Part shown: positions 18,455-27,275 of the stretch, piece after piece
How the letters are laid out: each line of letters starts with the position of its first letter
How positions within the stretch are numbered: position 1 is the stretch's first letter
From: Actinobacteria bacterium IMCC26077
GTDB taxonomy: Bacteria; Actinomycetota; Actinomycetes; Nanopelagicales; Nanopelagicaceae
Direction: 5' to 3'
DNA: 64,000 nt
Assembly (NCBI GenBank): GCA_002284915.1
Contig: CP015606.1
Coordinates: forward strand, 496,001 to 560,000
Notes under the pieces: generated by a model
The model's input: only the letters and a program-made list of their open reading frames with translations
Database searches by the model: none
What the model was told of the DNA's origin: nothing
Position numbers and translations under genes: made by a program

Positions 18455-20268
18455 TCTCGCTATTCAAATTTCTCGCTCTAGCTAGCGCTTTCTCCCTCGT
18501 CGGAATTCTTACGGCAATTGCCTTCCTGCTTCCTGAAGTCGAGGGGTATCTTCAAGACTCGGCATTGAAATTGAAGAAGTTACTCTCACCCGTTGCGGCA
18601 ATTTGGGCGCTATCGTCCATCGGAGTCTTTCTTTCAGAGCTCGCTGTCATCGTTGATCGTCCAATACTTGAAACCTTCAGTGGAAATCTCATTCGCTCCT
18701 TTGCATTACAAGTCATCTTGGGCAAGGTATTGCTGATAAACATCGTTGCTGCGCTGCTACTCGTGCTACTTGTGCCAACAATCAAAAGAACAGGTGGTGC
18801 AGTCGCACTCTTAGCGATCACTTTCATTGGCCTGCTTGCGCCCTATTTAGAGAACCATAATTCATCGGCAGGCCACCACATGTTGGCAATCGGCCTGATT
18901 CTCGTGCACATCTTCGCGCTCGCGCTCTGGATTGGCGGGCTAGTAGGGCTGGCATTGATCTCGAGAGCGGAACGTCTCTATGCGGCGAGTCGTTTTCACA
19001 CCATCGCGCTCTGGTCGTTGGTTGCGGTGGCGGCAAGTGGCTCGCTCAATGGATGGGTGCGCCTTGGAAGTTGGCAAAACATCAGCAGCAGGTATGGGCT
19101 ATTGCTCATTGCCAAATCCCTACTGTTAATCCTGGTTTTTCTCGTAGCCTTCAAATTCCGCATCCGGCAGCGCGCAGAGTATGACGACGGCGCCCTAAGC
19201 AGACAGTTAGGAATCGAAGGTGCCCTCTTTGCCGTAATCATGGGGCTGGCAGTATTACTTGGCCGAACAGCACCGCCCGCAGTAGTGACTGACAAACCCA
19301 TCAATCCAATTCTCGGTTCAGCGATGCCGGACTCACCTACTTTCTCGCGACTGCTTCTCGGCTATGAGCCCAATGGGCTCTTCTTGGCGCTACTCATTGC
19401 GCTAGTTGCGCTCTATATAAAGGGAGTGGTGGTTCTTACCAAACGGGGAGATAAGTGGCCGGTGAATCGGACCATCTTCTTCGCACTCGGTATCAGCGTC
19501 GCAGATTTTGCCGTCAATGGTGGGTTGGGCGTGTACTCCCATGTGACATTCTCTTTTCACATGGTTGCACATATGGCGCTAGCCACGTTGGCACCGATTG
19601 GGATTGCTCTTGGCGCACCCATCACGCTCGCTCTTCGAACGCTGCCCATTGGTAGAGGTGCGAATGAACGCGGAATTCGAGGTTATGCGCTGGCAATATT
19701 GCACTCTCGTTATTCACGAGTGCTGACCAACCCTATTGTTGCGATGCTCGTCTTTGATATCTCGATGTTCGCACTCTATTTCACCGATCTATTTCAGTGG
19801 CTCATGGGTTATCACTTTGGCCATTTCTTCATGGAGCTACATTTCTTTATTGCGGGATTTATTTTCTTCGCCGCAATCATGGGAATCGATCCAATTCCAA
19901 ACAAGTTGCCATTCATTGCGCGAATTGTTGTAATTCTCGCTGCGATGAGTATCCATGCTTTCTTCTCTGTTTCGTTGATGTCATCCACGGTTCTGGTTGA
20001 TGGTGGGTATTTCGCCGCACTTGATCGGCCGTGGTGGCCTGACTTACTCGCAGATCAACGGACTGGAGCAGCATTCGGTTGGGCTTTTGGTGAGATTCCA
20101 ATTTTGCTCGCTCTGGCGGCAACCTTCGTTCAATGGGTCCGTTCGGATTCTCATGAGGCGGCTCGAATCGAACGGAACGCCGAGCGCGCCAAAGCTGCAG
20201 GGATGCCAGATGAGCTCGATCGCTATAACGAATACCTACGTTCACTCGACCAGCGTGACCCGCAGTAG
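18451..20268 (+). CDS. CopD / CtaG fusion membrane protein
   Basis: 605 residues with ~14 hydrophobic helices. The N-terminal half (to ~300) is a CopD-like copper-transport domain, with the HNSSAGHHMLAIGLILVHIFALALWIGGL segment. The C-terminal half (~310-590) is a CtaG/Caa3 oxidase-assembly domain with FSFHMVAHMALATLAP, YHFGHFFMELHFFIAGFIF and the MSIHAFFSVSL helix, all rich in His and Met suitable for copper. This fusion is usual in actinobacteria and is thought to supply copper to the heme-copper oxidase. It overlaps the copC-like gene by 4 nt; SURF1, another oxidase assembly factor, is at 58 kb. Confidence 0.9.
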   Translation: MISLFKFLALASAFSLVGILTAIAFLLPEVEGYLQDSALKLKKLLSPVAAIWALSSIGVFLSELAVIVDRPILETFSGNLIRSFALQVILGKVLLINIVAALLLVLLVPTIKRTGGAVALLAITFIGLLAPYLENHNSSAGHHMLAIGLILVHIFALALWIGGLVGLALISRAERLYAASRFHTIALWSLVAVAASGSLNGWVRLGSWQNISSRYGLLLIAKSLLLILVFLVAFKFRIRQRAEYDDGALSRQLGIEGALFAVIMGLAVLLGRTAPPAVVTDKPINPILGSAMPDSPTFSRLLLGYEPNGLFLALLIALVALYIKGVVVLTKRGDKWPVNRTIFFALGISVADFAVNGGLGVYSHVTFSFHMVAHMALATLAPIGIALGAPITLALRTLPIGRGANERGIRGYALAILHSRYSRVLTNPIVAMLVFDISMFALYFTDLFQWLMGYHFGHFFMELHFFIAGFIFFAAIMGIDPIPNKLPFIARIVVILAAMSIHAFFSVSLMSSTVLVDGGYFAALDRPWWPDLLADQRTGAAFGWAFGEIPILLALAATFVQWVRSDSHEAARIERNAERAKAAGMPDELDRYNEYLRSLDQRDPQ

Positions 20269-20300
20269 CGAACTCTCGCCAATTCTGCGTTAATTGCCCT

Positions 20301-21443
20301 ATGGATTCGCTCTTTTCCCTTCCGGCCGAGTATCAGGCCCTTCGTGAGTCGGTTCGTGCTCTGGCAGATTCGAAAATTGCTCCTGCCGCACGAGAGGTAG
20401 ATGAGCAAGCTCGTTACCCGCGTGAGGCTGCGCAAGCTCTTCAAGGAGCGGGATTAGCAGCGGCACATGTGCCTGAAGAATTTGGTGGCGAAGGTGCCGA
20501 TGCGCTCGGCGTCGTCATCATCATCGAAGAGGTAGCCCGAGCATGTGGCGCATCTTCACTTATCCCTGCGGTCAATAAATTGGGTTCACTGCCGTTGGTG
20601 TTGGCAGGTAATTCAGAGCAGAAGAAGCGCTGGCTCACCCCTCTGGCAAAAGGAAGTGGTTTCTCCTATTGCCTCTCTGAATCTGAGGCTGGTTCTGATG
20701 CTGCCGCCATGCGAACCAAGGCAGTTAAAGGTGATGGTGGGTGGATTCTTAGCGGTAGCAAAAAGTGGATCTCTAATGCGGGTGAATCGGAGTTCTACAC
20801 CGTCTTGGCAAGTACGGATGCTACGAAAGGCGCCAAAGGTATCTCAGCATTTGTTGTCGAGAAGAGCGACAAAGGAGTCTCATTTGGCGCTCACGAGAAG
20901 AAGATGGGATTCCGCGGCTCGCCAACTCGTGAAGTGTATTTTGATGAGGTCTTTCTACCGGACGATCGAATGTTGGGCGATGAGGGTACGGGGTTCGCTT
21001 TGGCGATGAAGACTCTCGATCACACGCGAATTACCATTGCAGCGCAAGCGCTTGGCATTGCACAGGGCGCATTCGAAGTCGCCACAGAATATGCGCACCA
21101 ACGGAAGCAATTCGGCAAGGCGATTTTCGACTTCCAAGCGATTCAATTCATGCTCGCTGACATGGCGATGAAAATCGAAGCAGCCCGACAATTGACTTAC
21201 GCAGCTGCTGTCAAAAGCGAGAATTCCGAGAGCGATCTCACCTTCTTTTCCGCTGCGAGCAAGTGCTACGCAACTGATGTTGCCATGGAAGTGACCACTA
21301 ACGCCGTGCAGGTACTCGGTGGATATGGATATGTCTCTGATTATCCCGTAGAGCGAATGATGCGCGATGCCAAACTTACCCAGATTTACGAAGGCACCAA
21401 TCAAGTGCAACGAATCGTAATGGCGCGCAATCTGCCAAAGTAG
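20301..21443 (+). CDS. acyl-CoA dehydrogenase
   Basis: 380 residues, normal length. The three-part ACAD fold is recognisable: N-terminal helical part, central beta part with YCLSESEAGSDAAAMRTKA and KKWISNAG, and C-terminal helices with RKQFGKAIFDFQAIQFMLADM and VQVLGGYGYVSDYPVERMMRD. The catalytic Glu is in QIYEGTNQVQR near the C-terminus. It oxidises acyl-CoA to trans-2-enoyl-CoA with FAD; short- to medium-chain type by overall similarity. No electron-transfer flavoprotein gene is nearby. It starts 32 nt after the CtaG stop. Confidence 0.93.
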   Translation: MDSLFSLPAEYQALRESVRALADSKIAPAAREVDEQARYPREAAQALQGAGLAAAHVPEEFGGEGADALGVVIIIEEVARACGASSLIPAVNKLGSLPLVLAGNSEQKKRWLTPLAKGSGFSYCLSESEAGSDAAAMRTKAVKGDGGWILSGSKKWISNAGESEFYTVLASTDATKGAKGISAFVVEKSDKGVSFGAHEKKMGFRGSPTREVYFDEVFLPDDRMLGDEGTGFALAMKTLDHTRITIAAQALGIAQGAFEVATEYAHQRKQFGKAIFDFQAIQFMLADMAMKIEAARQLTYAAAVKSENSESDLTFFSAASKCYATDVAMEVTTNAVQVLGGYGYVSDYPVERMMRDAKLTQIYEGTNQVQRIVMARNLPK

Positions 21444-21449
21444 TTCACA

Positions 21450-21953
21450 TTAACGAAAGCGAGTTATTCCTAGTTCTGTTGCAGCAGCATCCATTCGGAC
21501 ATCGTGTTCTTCTTCTGGAAGGTTCTCATCACTAAGGCAAACGCTGTCAATCAACGCAACTTTCCAACCAGGCAAAGCAGGTAGCGCGCGATCGAAGGAG
21601 CCGCCACCTTGGCCAAGGCGGACGCCACGTTTGTCGATAGCTAATGCAGGAATGATGACCACATCAATTTTTTCGATGATGAGCGCACCAGCTTCTGCAC
21701 CATCTATCATCCAAGTCAGAGATTTATCGGGATTCATTCGCGGCAAAAGTATTTTTTTGCCTAATGCAGTTAATAAGGCATGTAATTCGAAGGTGTCAGG
21801 TTCCTCACCATAGGATTGGAACGAGGCAATAATCTCTGCGGCGACCAATTCCGGTGCTGCAAAAAGTACTCTGCTCGGAGCTTTTCGATCGCTCAATTGT
21901 GAATTCTTCCTCAGATTTCGAAAGCGTCCACGCGCCTCTTCCTTGCTCCCCAT
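21450..21953 (-). CDS. 5-formyltetrahydrofolate cyclo-ligase
   Basis: 167 residues from the ATG at 21953; the frame is open further upstream, but that would overlap galU and exceed family length. The enzyme converts 5-formyl-THF to 5,10-methenyl-THF with ATP. Seen: N-terminal basic helix MGSKEEARGRFRNLR, VVIIPALAIDKRGVRLGQGGGSFDRAL (the family's ATP/folate signature), and the C-terminal LPEEEHDVRMDAAATE strand. It is divergent from galU with 25 bp between starts, a conserved arrangement in actinobacteria. Confidence 0.92.
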   Translation of the reverse strand: MGSKEEARGRFRNLRKNSQLSDRKAPSRVLFAAPELVAAEIIASFQSYGEEPDTFELHALLTALGKKILLPRMNPDKSLTWMIDGAEAGALIIEKIDVVIIPALAIDKRGVRLGQGGGSFDRALPALPGWKVALIDSVCLSDENLPEEEHDVRMDAAATELGITRFR

Positions 21954-21963
21954 GGCAAGAGCG

Positions 21964-21969
21964 TAAGGT
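21964..21969 (+). promoter_or_regulatory. -10 box of galU (leaderless)
   Basis: TAAGGT, 9 nt before the galU ATG, inside the 25-bp gap to the divergent cyclo-ligase gene. Confidence 0.45.
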
Positions 21970-21978
21970 GTAACCACT

Positions 21979-22872
21979 ATGGGTAAGCAACCTCCTATCA
22001 AGAGCGCGGTCATTCCCGCAGCTGGGCTTGGCACGCGATTCTTGCCAGCCACCAAAGCCATTCCCAAAGAGATGCTCCCAGTGGTCGACAAGCCAGCAAT
22101 CCAGTACGTGGTCGAAGAGGCATACTCAGCCGGGTTCTCTGATGTACTTCTTATTACCGGGCATAACAAAGGGGCCTTAGTCGATCACTTCCTCCAAGCT
22201 CCAGAGCTAGAGCAGACCTTGCATGCGCGTGGTGATGTTGGGCGCTTACGCGCGCTCCGCGAACTCAACAAACTTCCCGAATTGCATACGGTTCGCCAGG
22301 AGAGCGCTCGCGGTTTGGGCGATGCGGTTTTGACCGCCGCAGAACATGTAGGTGATGCGCCATTTGCCGTGTTGCTGGGCGATGACTTAATTGAACCGAG
22401 CGAAATCCTGTGGCAGCAGATGCTCGAGATCTATAACGAATTCGGTGGTTCCGTGCTCGCTTTGATGGAGGTATCCGACAGCGATGTATCTAAATATGGA
22501 ATAGCCCAACTCTCCTCTACGACACCTTTGCGAGTAACAGACTTAGTAGAAAAACCAGAGAAGGAAAAAGCGCCAAGCAATTTGGCAATCATCGGGCGGT
22601 ACATCTTGTCGCCGGAGATCTTCTCAGTCCTTCGCCATACTTCAGCGGGCAAGGGTGGCGAAGTCCAGCTAACTGATGCCATCGCAACGCTTGCACGCGA
22701 TGAGCGAATCGGTGGTCCAGTCCATGCAGTGATTGCTGATGTGCGGCGTTTCGATACCGGAGATAGATTGAGCTATCTCAAGACGGTCGTGGAATTTGCA
22801 ACTCGTCGAGAGGATTTAGGCCGCGAATTCACTGAATGGTTGAAAGGATTCACGCGAGGATTACATGATTAG
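21979..22872 (+). CDS. galU: UTP-glucose-1-phosphate uridylyltransferase GalU
   Basis: 297 residues. Nucleotidyltransferase signature AAGLGTRFLPATKAIPKEMLP near the N-terminus, then KPAIQYVVEEA, LGDDLIEPSE (metal/UTP site), VEKPEKEKAPSNLAIIGRYIL and GGEVQLTDAI. It makes UDP-glucose for cell envelope glycans and trehalose. It is first of an operon with glp, a GNAT gene and possibly glpR; its stop is overlapped by the glp start. Confidence 0.95.
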   Translation: MGKQPPIKSAVIPAAGLGTRFLPATKAIPKEMLPVVDKPAIQYVVEEAYSAGFSDVLLITGHNKGALVDHFLQAPELEQTLHARGDVGRLRALRELNKLPELHTVRQESARGLGDAVLTAAEHVGDAPFAVLLGDDLIEPSEILWQQMLEIYNEFGGSVLALMEVSDSDVSKYGIAQLSSTTPLRVTDLVEKPEKEKAPSNLAIIGRYILSPEIFSVLRHTSAGKGGEVQLTDAIATLARDERIGGPVHAVIADVRRFDTGDRLSYLKTVVEFATRREDLGREFTEWLKGFTRGLHD

Positions 22873-23767
22873 CGTCGACGAATATCTCAGTGAACTCTTA
22901 GCGATTGCCCAACCACTTGCTCCGCTAGACATGCCATTACTCGATGCGCATGGCGCAACGCTCGCGACCGATGTCTATGCCGGAGATCGCTTGGTCCTTC
23001 GCGGCGGCGGTCGAATTCGTTCGACCCACATCGGACTTGCAGCATCCATAGGGCTCGATCATTTGCCCACGCGGCCCCATCCACGAGTTGTAGTGATATC
23101 GGCAGGAGCCGACCTCACTGAACCCGGGCATGCGATCGACGAGCAACATCTCTACGAGAGCAATTCTTGGCTATTGACCACGGCGGTGCGCGAGGCGGAG
23201 GCGATTGGTTACCGAGTGCACTCCATCCCGGATACCAGTGAAGAGTTGAAAGACTTGATTGAAGACCAACTTGTGCGCGCAGACCTCGTGGTCATCAGTA
23301 GTGGACCTCGCTCGGTTGAGATGCTCCGTGCGGCGCTGAGCGCCCTTGGTGAGATCCACGAGCGGGAGGTAGCGATGGAGCCAACAGGTCACCATAGCTA
23401 TGGATTAATTGGCCCCGACAAAACTCCAGTTATCACGCTTCCATCAGATTCCAAGGGGGCATACATCGCCTGCGAGCTATTCGTTAGGCCAATGATTCGA
23501 CAAATGTTAGGTCGAAAGAACCTCTCGCACCGGACATTAAGCGCCATCCTCGATGGGGAAATCACCGGTAACGCAGGTGTGCGAACGTATGTGGATGGAA
23601 TCATCACACATGACCGCGAAGTGCTTCGAGTGCAACCTGCCACTGATGATCGTCGCGCCGAAGCAAACGGATTGATTATTATCGATTCCGATAGCGCCAC
23701 CAAAAGAGCCACCAAGGAAGGCGGAACCGAAGTTCCGGTCATCTTGATCGATCGGCGCGCTGATTAA
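22865..23767 (+). CDS. glp: MoeA/gephyrin-like protein lacking domain II (Glp)
   Basis: 300 residues, about 100 shorter than MoeA. The N-terminal helix segment (VDEYLSELLAIAQPLAPLDMPLLDAHG) runs straight from ATDVYAG into RIRSTHIGLAASIGLDHL, so the middle region with the PPFDxSxMDGYA motif is absent. The MPT-binding-like domain is present (VVVISAGADLTEPGHAID), but the usual STGDEL and GGVSxGxxD motifs read SAGADL and SSGPRSVEM. A C-terminal domain IV is present. In actinobacteria the protein at this locus (Glp) is reported to bind FtsZ and the membrane receptor GlpR rather than make molybdenum cofactor. Here the domain loss makes molybdotransferase activity very unlikely. Overlaps galU by 8 nt. 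Confidence 0.82.
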   Translation: MISVDEYLSELLAIAQPLAPLDMPLLDAHGATLATDVYAGDRLVLRGGGRIRSTHIGLAASIGLDHLPTRPHPRVVVISAGADLTEPGHAIDEQHLYESNSWLLTTAVREAEAIGYRVHSIPDTSEELKDLIEDQLVRADLVVISSGPRSVEMLRAALSALGEIHEREVAMEPTGHHSYGLIGPDKTPVITLPSDSKGAYIACELFVRPMIRQMLGRKNLSHRTLSAILDGEITGNAGVRTYVDGIITHDREVLRVQPATDDRRAEANGLIIIDSDSATKRATKEGGTEVPVILIDRRAD

Positions 23768-24298
23768 GTGAAGTTGCGTGACGGAGTAATCGAGCTTCGA
23801 CCGATTGGATACCGTGACAAGCGTTGGTGGACCGATGCTCAGCGAGAGAATGCTGACTGGCTCAAGCCGTGGGAAGCTACCTATCCCGATGGCAGTGGTA
23901 CCTCACCACGATTTCGTCGGATGGTGCGAGCCTTTAAGAAAGATGCGCGCTTAGGTCGCTCGGAGAGCTACCTCATTCTCAGTGATTCGCAGCCGGTGGG
24001 CTTCATTGCGCTCGGGGGGATCTCCTACGGGCCAGCGCGAATGGCCTACATCGGTTATTGGATCGTCGAAAAATTCGCCAATCAGGGGATTGTGACGCGG
24101 GCGGTCGCACTTCTGACTGAGCACGCCTTCGTTGACCTGCGCCTTCATCGAATCGAGATCAACGTTCGCCCGGAGAACCAACCATCGATTCAAGTGGCGA
24201 TGAAATCTGGGTATGAGTTAGAGGGGAAACGTTCACAATATCTCCACATCGATGGTGCTTGGCGCGACCATCTTTGCTTTGTAGCAACACGAGATTGA
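23768..24298 (+). CDS. GNAT N-acetyltransferase, RimJ-like
   Basis: 176 residues from a GTG directly after the glp stop. GNAT fold: ELRPIGYRDKRWW start, YWIVEKFANQGIVTRAVALLTEHAF (the acetyl-CoA-binding loop in variant form), LHRIEINVRPENQPSIQVAMKSGYELEGKRSQYL and the DGAWRDHLCF end, all typical of the RimJ/RimL type that acetylates protein N-termini or small molecules. Operon position between glp and glpR is conserved in actinobacteria. Substrate unknown. Confidence 0.9.
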   Translation: MKLRDGVIELRPIGYRDKRWWTDAQRENADWLKPWEATYPDGSGTSPRFRRMVRAFKKDARLGRSESYLILSDSQPVGFIALGGISYGPARMAYIGYWIVEKFANQGIVTRAVALLTEHAFVDLRLHRIEINVRPENQPSIQVAMKSGYELEGKRSQYLHIDGAWRDHLCFVATRD

Positions 24299-24336
24299 AC
24301 CGCGCTCGCCTCCCGAATTTATGAGGCCACGCCTCG

Positions 24337-24342
24337 TATTCT
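24337..24342 (+). promoter_or_regulatory. -10 box of glpR (leaderless)
   Basis: TATTCT, 9 nt before the glpR ATG. A small hairpin, GAGGC-CAC-GCCTC at 24323-24335, sits just upstream and may end transcripts of the preceding gene weakly. Confidence 0.45.
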
Positions 24343-24351
24343 TTCTCCATC

Positions 24352-25050
24352 ATGAGCTCCGGACTTATTTATTTCGCCGTCATCGCGCTCTGGGTCGCTT
24401 ACTTTTTGCCGCGTTGGTTGCGCTCACATGATGAAGTCTCTGAGAGCAAGAGCCTCGAACGTTACCGAAGCGCGATGCATGTTGTTTCGATTGGTTCATC
24501 GCAGAACACTTACATGACCCGCGCCGAAATTGCCGAGCGCGAAGCACGAACTCTACGAAAGCGTCAGATCACGATGGTGGGGTTGGCGCTCTTCTTGTTG
24601 GTAACGTTAACCGCTGCGGTTGCCAATGCGCTGCCATTCAAATCTTTACTCCTTCCGCTCTCGCTACTTCTTATCTTCGTTGTTCATGTGAGACGACAAA
24701 AAGTTCACGAGGATGTCACCAAGCGACGTCGAATGGCGGCAAGTAGAGGTAAAGCTTCGACATATAATTTCTCGGAAATCACCTATCGCTCACCCGAGGG
24801 CGAAACGAGTAAATGGATTCCCATCGATCACTCCCGAACTGTGACGATAATTCCCAATGATTCATGGCAACCAAGTGATATGCCGCTGCCTACTTATGTA
24901 ACTGCGCCTAAGGCGCCAAATAGACCACTTGCGAATAAGGATTTACCGGTATTCGATCAAGCCGCTGAGGAAGTTCCGCTAGCGGCGCAGGTACATGAAA
25001 ACGATGGTGTTTTCGATCAAGAACAAGACCGCCGCGCGGCCAACGAGTAA
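24352..25050 (+). CDS. glpR: membrane protein, gephyrin-like receptor GlpR
   Basis: 232 residues. N-terminal helix (about 3-21) ending in PRWLRSHDE, the phrase that marks this actinobacterial family; a cytoplasmic linker with RAEIAEREARTLRKRQ; two closely spaced helices (about 75-110); then a cytoplasmic tail rich in Pro and acidic residues. The order galU-glp-GNAT-glpR matches the corynebacterial locus in which GlpR recruits Glp to the membrane at the division site. That role is established for the family and inferred here. It has its own TATTCT box. Confidence 0.78.
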   Translation: MSSGLIYFAVIALWVAYFLPRWLRSHDEVSESKSLERYRSAMHVVSIGSSQNTYMTRAEIAEREARTLRKRQITMVGLALFLLVTLTAAVANALPFKSLLLPLSLLLIFVVHVRRQKVHEDVTKRRRMAASRGKASTYNFSEITYRSPEGETSKWIPIDHSRTVTIIPNDSWQPSDMPLPTYVTAPKAPNRPLANKDLPVFDQAAEEVPLAAQVHENDGVFDQEQDRRAANE

Positions 25051-25067
25051 TTCAGCTTTCGCTCGCC

Positions 25068-26390
25068 TTATATCCACGAGTCAAACCACATCAAACTCCG
25101 CCAGTGCTCATAGGTGAGCGTAATGGCAAGGAATATCGGAGCGTGGTAGCCGAAGTTAAGCGCGATTGCGCCGATAAATGCGGCAAGCCAGAGCTTCCGA
25201 GTTCTTCGCGTGATGCGATCGGGCAGTCGTTCGTTAATCTCTTTGATGAGTGCCACTATCGCAAGGAGAAACCACGGTTCGAAAACAATCGAATAGAAGG
25301 AGAAGGTAGTTCGCTCCGGAAATGCAAACCAAGGTAACAATCCAGCAGCAACCCCTAGGAGAATCAACGAATGGTTGCGCTTGCGTAACCAGAGAATTAA
25401 CAAGGCTAAGAAGGCTATCGCCCCACTCCACCAAAGCAACGGGGTACCCATAGCGAGCACCTCTTGTGAGCACTTACTTGCGCCACACGTTGGTGACTCG
25501 TAGTAGAAAGAGGTTGGCCGAATCTGAAGCAACCATTGCCAAGCCGGAGATTTATAGTTGTGTCGAGAGCTAAGACCCTCGTGGAAATTGAGAATCTCGA
25601 ATTGATAGTGGATGAAGGAGCGCAGCGGCGCTAAGAACGTGACACCGTTATCGGCTGCCCAGAAGCGGCTCCATCCTCGTGGCGACCTAAACCAGCCAAT
25701 CCAGGTAGCTAGATAGACAATGAGCGGAACGACGAATAGCTGCAACTTTCGAAGTAGCAGTAATGAAATCACCTCTCGGCGGTCAATCTGCTGCTCCTCA
25801 GACTTGCGATAACTCTCGCGAATTTCCTTACCTACAAAGAAGATGGCAAAGATGATGATGTAGAAGAGCGCATTCCATTTAGTGCCCAGTGCTAATCCAA
25901 AGAAGATTCCGGCAAACAAGAACCTACGTTCAATCAAGAACCAAGTAGCGACTAAGAGAAATGTGGTCAGTGTGATATCTAGTAGTGCAGTTCGTGACAT
26001 CACCAAATTGAGTCCGTCAAACGCTGCTAAGAGCGCTGCAATCAGCCCATAACCTAGGGCGCCAAATATTCGCGAAGCAATCTTTGCAATCATCAGAATG
26101 GAGAGCGTGCCCAGCAGCGCCACCGCGATTCGCCAGCCAAAGGGATTGTCTCCGAAAACCTTGATACCCAGGGCAATCACCCACTTGCCCACTGGTGGGT
26201 GCACGATGAATTCCGGTTTATTCGCGCTCACTTCGACGCCGAATTTCAATAAATCACGTGCGCCATCAACGTAGTAGATCTCATCAAAGATCAATTTGTT
26301 TGGAGTGCCTAGTCGAAAGAGGCGAAGGAAAAGCGTAGCTGCTACCACCGACCAAATGGCAACCGTTCTATTTCCCAGAGCCCGAATCAT
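25068..26390 (-). CDS. polyprenyl-phosphomannose-protein mannosyltransferase (PMT, GT39)
   Basis: 440 residues with ~9-10 membrane helices. The first loop carries FDEIYYVDGARDLLK, whose Asp-Glu pair is the PMT catalytic motif, and the HPPVGKW segment. The family moves mannose from a polyprenyl-phosphate donor to Ser/Thr of secreted proteins in Sec-coupled O-mannosylation. The Ser/Thr-rich secreted proteins in this window are plausible substrates (inference). It is divergent from rsmI, as in mycobacteria, with TACGCT 7 nt before the ATG. Confidence 0.9.
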   Translation of the reverse strand: MIRALGNRTVAIWSVVAATLFLRLFRLGTPNKLIFDEIYYVDGARDLLKFGVEVSANKPEFIVHPPVGKWVIALGIKVFGDNPFGWRIAVALLGTLSILMIAKIASRIFGALGYGLIAALLAAFDGLNLVMSRTALLDITLTTFLLVATWFLIERRFLFAGIFFGLALGTKWNALFYIIIFAIFFVGKEIRESYRKSEEQQIDRREVISLLLLRKLQLFVVPLIVYLATWIGWFRSPRGWSRFWAADNGVTFLAPLRSFIHYQFEILNFHEGLSSRHNYKSPAWQWLLQIRPTSFYYESPTCGASKCSQEVLAMGTPLLWWSGAIAFLALLILWLRKRNHSLILLGVAAGLLPWFAFPERTTFSFYSIVFEPWFLLAIVALIKEINERLPDRITRRTRKLWLAAFIGAIALNFGYHAPIFLAITLTYEHWRSLMWFDSWI

Positions 26391-26397
26391 GCCTTAC

Positions 26398-26403
26398 AGC
26401 GTA
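26398..26403 (-). promoter_or_regulatory. -10 box of the PMT gene (leaderless)
   Basis: TACGCT on the minus strand, 7 nt before the ATG at 26390. Confidence 0.45.
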
Positions 26404-26423
26404 GAACCTGAGAGGATGAGAGT

Positions 26424-27275
26424 GTGAATACCGGACGATTGACGCTGGCTGGAGCCCCACTCGGTAATCCAGCAGATGCTTCAGCTCGGTTGCAAGTTGC
26501 CCTCGCGCAAGCCAGATTGATATTTGCCGAAGATACCCGCCGTCTTCGCCATCTGGCAGATGATCTGGCGCTAACCATCGTGGGTGAGGTGCACTCTTTT
26601 TTTGCGGGTAATGAGCGCGAGCGGATCGAGAGTCTGCGAGGGTATCTAAGCGCTGGCGAGCAAGTCCTTTTGATAACTGATGGTGGAATGCCAGGTATAA
26701 GTGATCCTGGGTATTCGGCGATCCAAGTTGCCCTTGAAGTTGGCGCGGAGATTGAAGTGCTACCTGGTCCAAGCGCAGTGACAACTGCATTAGTGCTGTC
26801 GGGGCTTCCTATGGAACGATTTATCTTCGACGGATTTCCACCGCGCGCTGCAAATGCCCGGCTCGACTACTTACATTCAATGAAAAATCAAGAACGGACC
26901 ATCGTGCTCTTCGAAGCGCCACATCGAATAGAAGAGCTAGTGCGAGATCTCGTTGCAGTCTTCGGCGAGAGTCGAAGAGTTGCGCTGTGTCGCGAAATGA
27001 CGAAGCGATATGAAGAAACCTTCCGCGGTTCGCTCATCGAGCTGCAGCGTTGGGTCAATGAGCGAGAAGTCCTTGGCGAGGTCACCTTGGTTATCGAGGG
27101 GGCGCAACCAACAGAGGTACTTGCTCGAGCCCCGGAAGTGATCGCTCAATTGGTGGCTGCACGAGAGGCAGCTGGCATGGAGCGACGCGAGGCGGTAGCG
27201 GCGGTGGCGCAGGAGCTAAACCTTCGCAAACGCGAGGTTTTCGATGCCCTAGTCGCCTCTAAGATGGAGCAATGA
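26424..27275 (+). CDS. rsmI: 16S rRNA (cytidine1402-2'-O)-methyltransferase RsmI
   Basis: 283 residues from a GTG at 26424, with GAGAGG about 10 nt upstream. Tetrapyrrole-methylase fold: LAGAPLGNPADAS near the N-terminus, FAEDTRRLRHL, LITDGGMPGISDPGY (SAM site) and LPGPSAVTTALVLSGLPMERFIFDGFPP. It methylates C1402 in the ribosomal P site. The C-terminal extension (EAAGMERREAVAAVAQELNLRKREVFDAL) is the helical tail seen in family members. The stop overlaps metG (ATGA). Confidence 0.95.
   Translation: MNTGRLTLAGAPLGNPADASARLQVALAQARLIFAEDTRRLRHLADDLALTIVGEVHSFFAGNERERIESLRGYLSAGEQVLLITDGGMPGISDPGYSAIQVALEVGAEIEVLPGPSAVTTALVLSGLPMERFIFDGFPPRAANARLDYLHSMKNQERTIVLFEAPHRIEELVRDLVAVFGESRRVALCREMTKRYEETFRGSLIELQRWVNEREVLGEVTLVIEGAQPTEVLARAPEVIAQLVAAREAAGMERREAVAAVAQELNLRKREVFDALVASKMEQ

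Noticed and set aside
21954-22169. 72-residue N-terminal extension of the formyl-THF cyclo-ligase
   Set aside because: It lies on the opposite strand of galU and has no family similarity; the ATG at 21953 gives the normal length.
24323-24335. GAGGC-CAC-GCCTC as a rho-independent terminator after the GNAT gene
   Set aside because: The stem is only 5 bp with a triloop and the T-rich part is interrupted; noted only with the glpR promoter.
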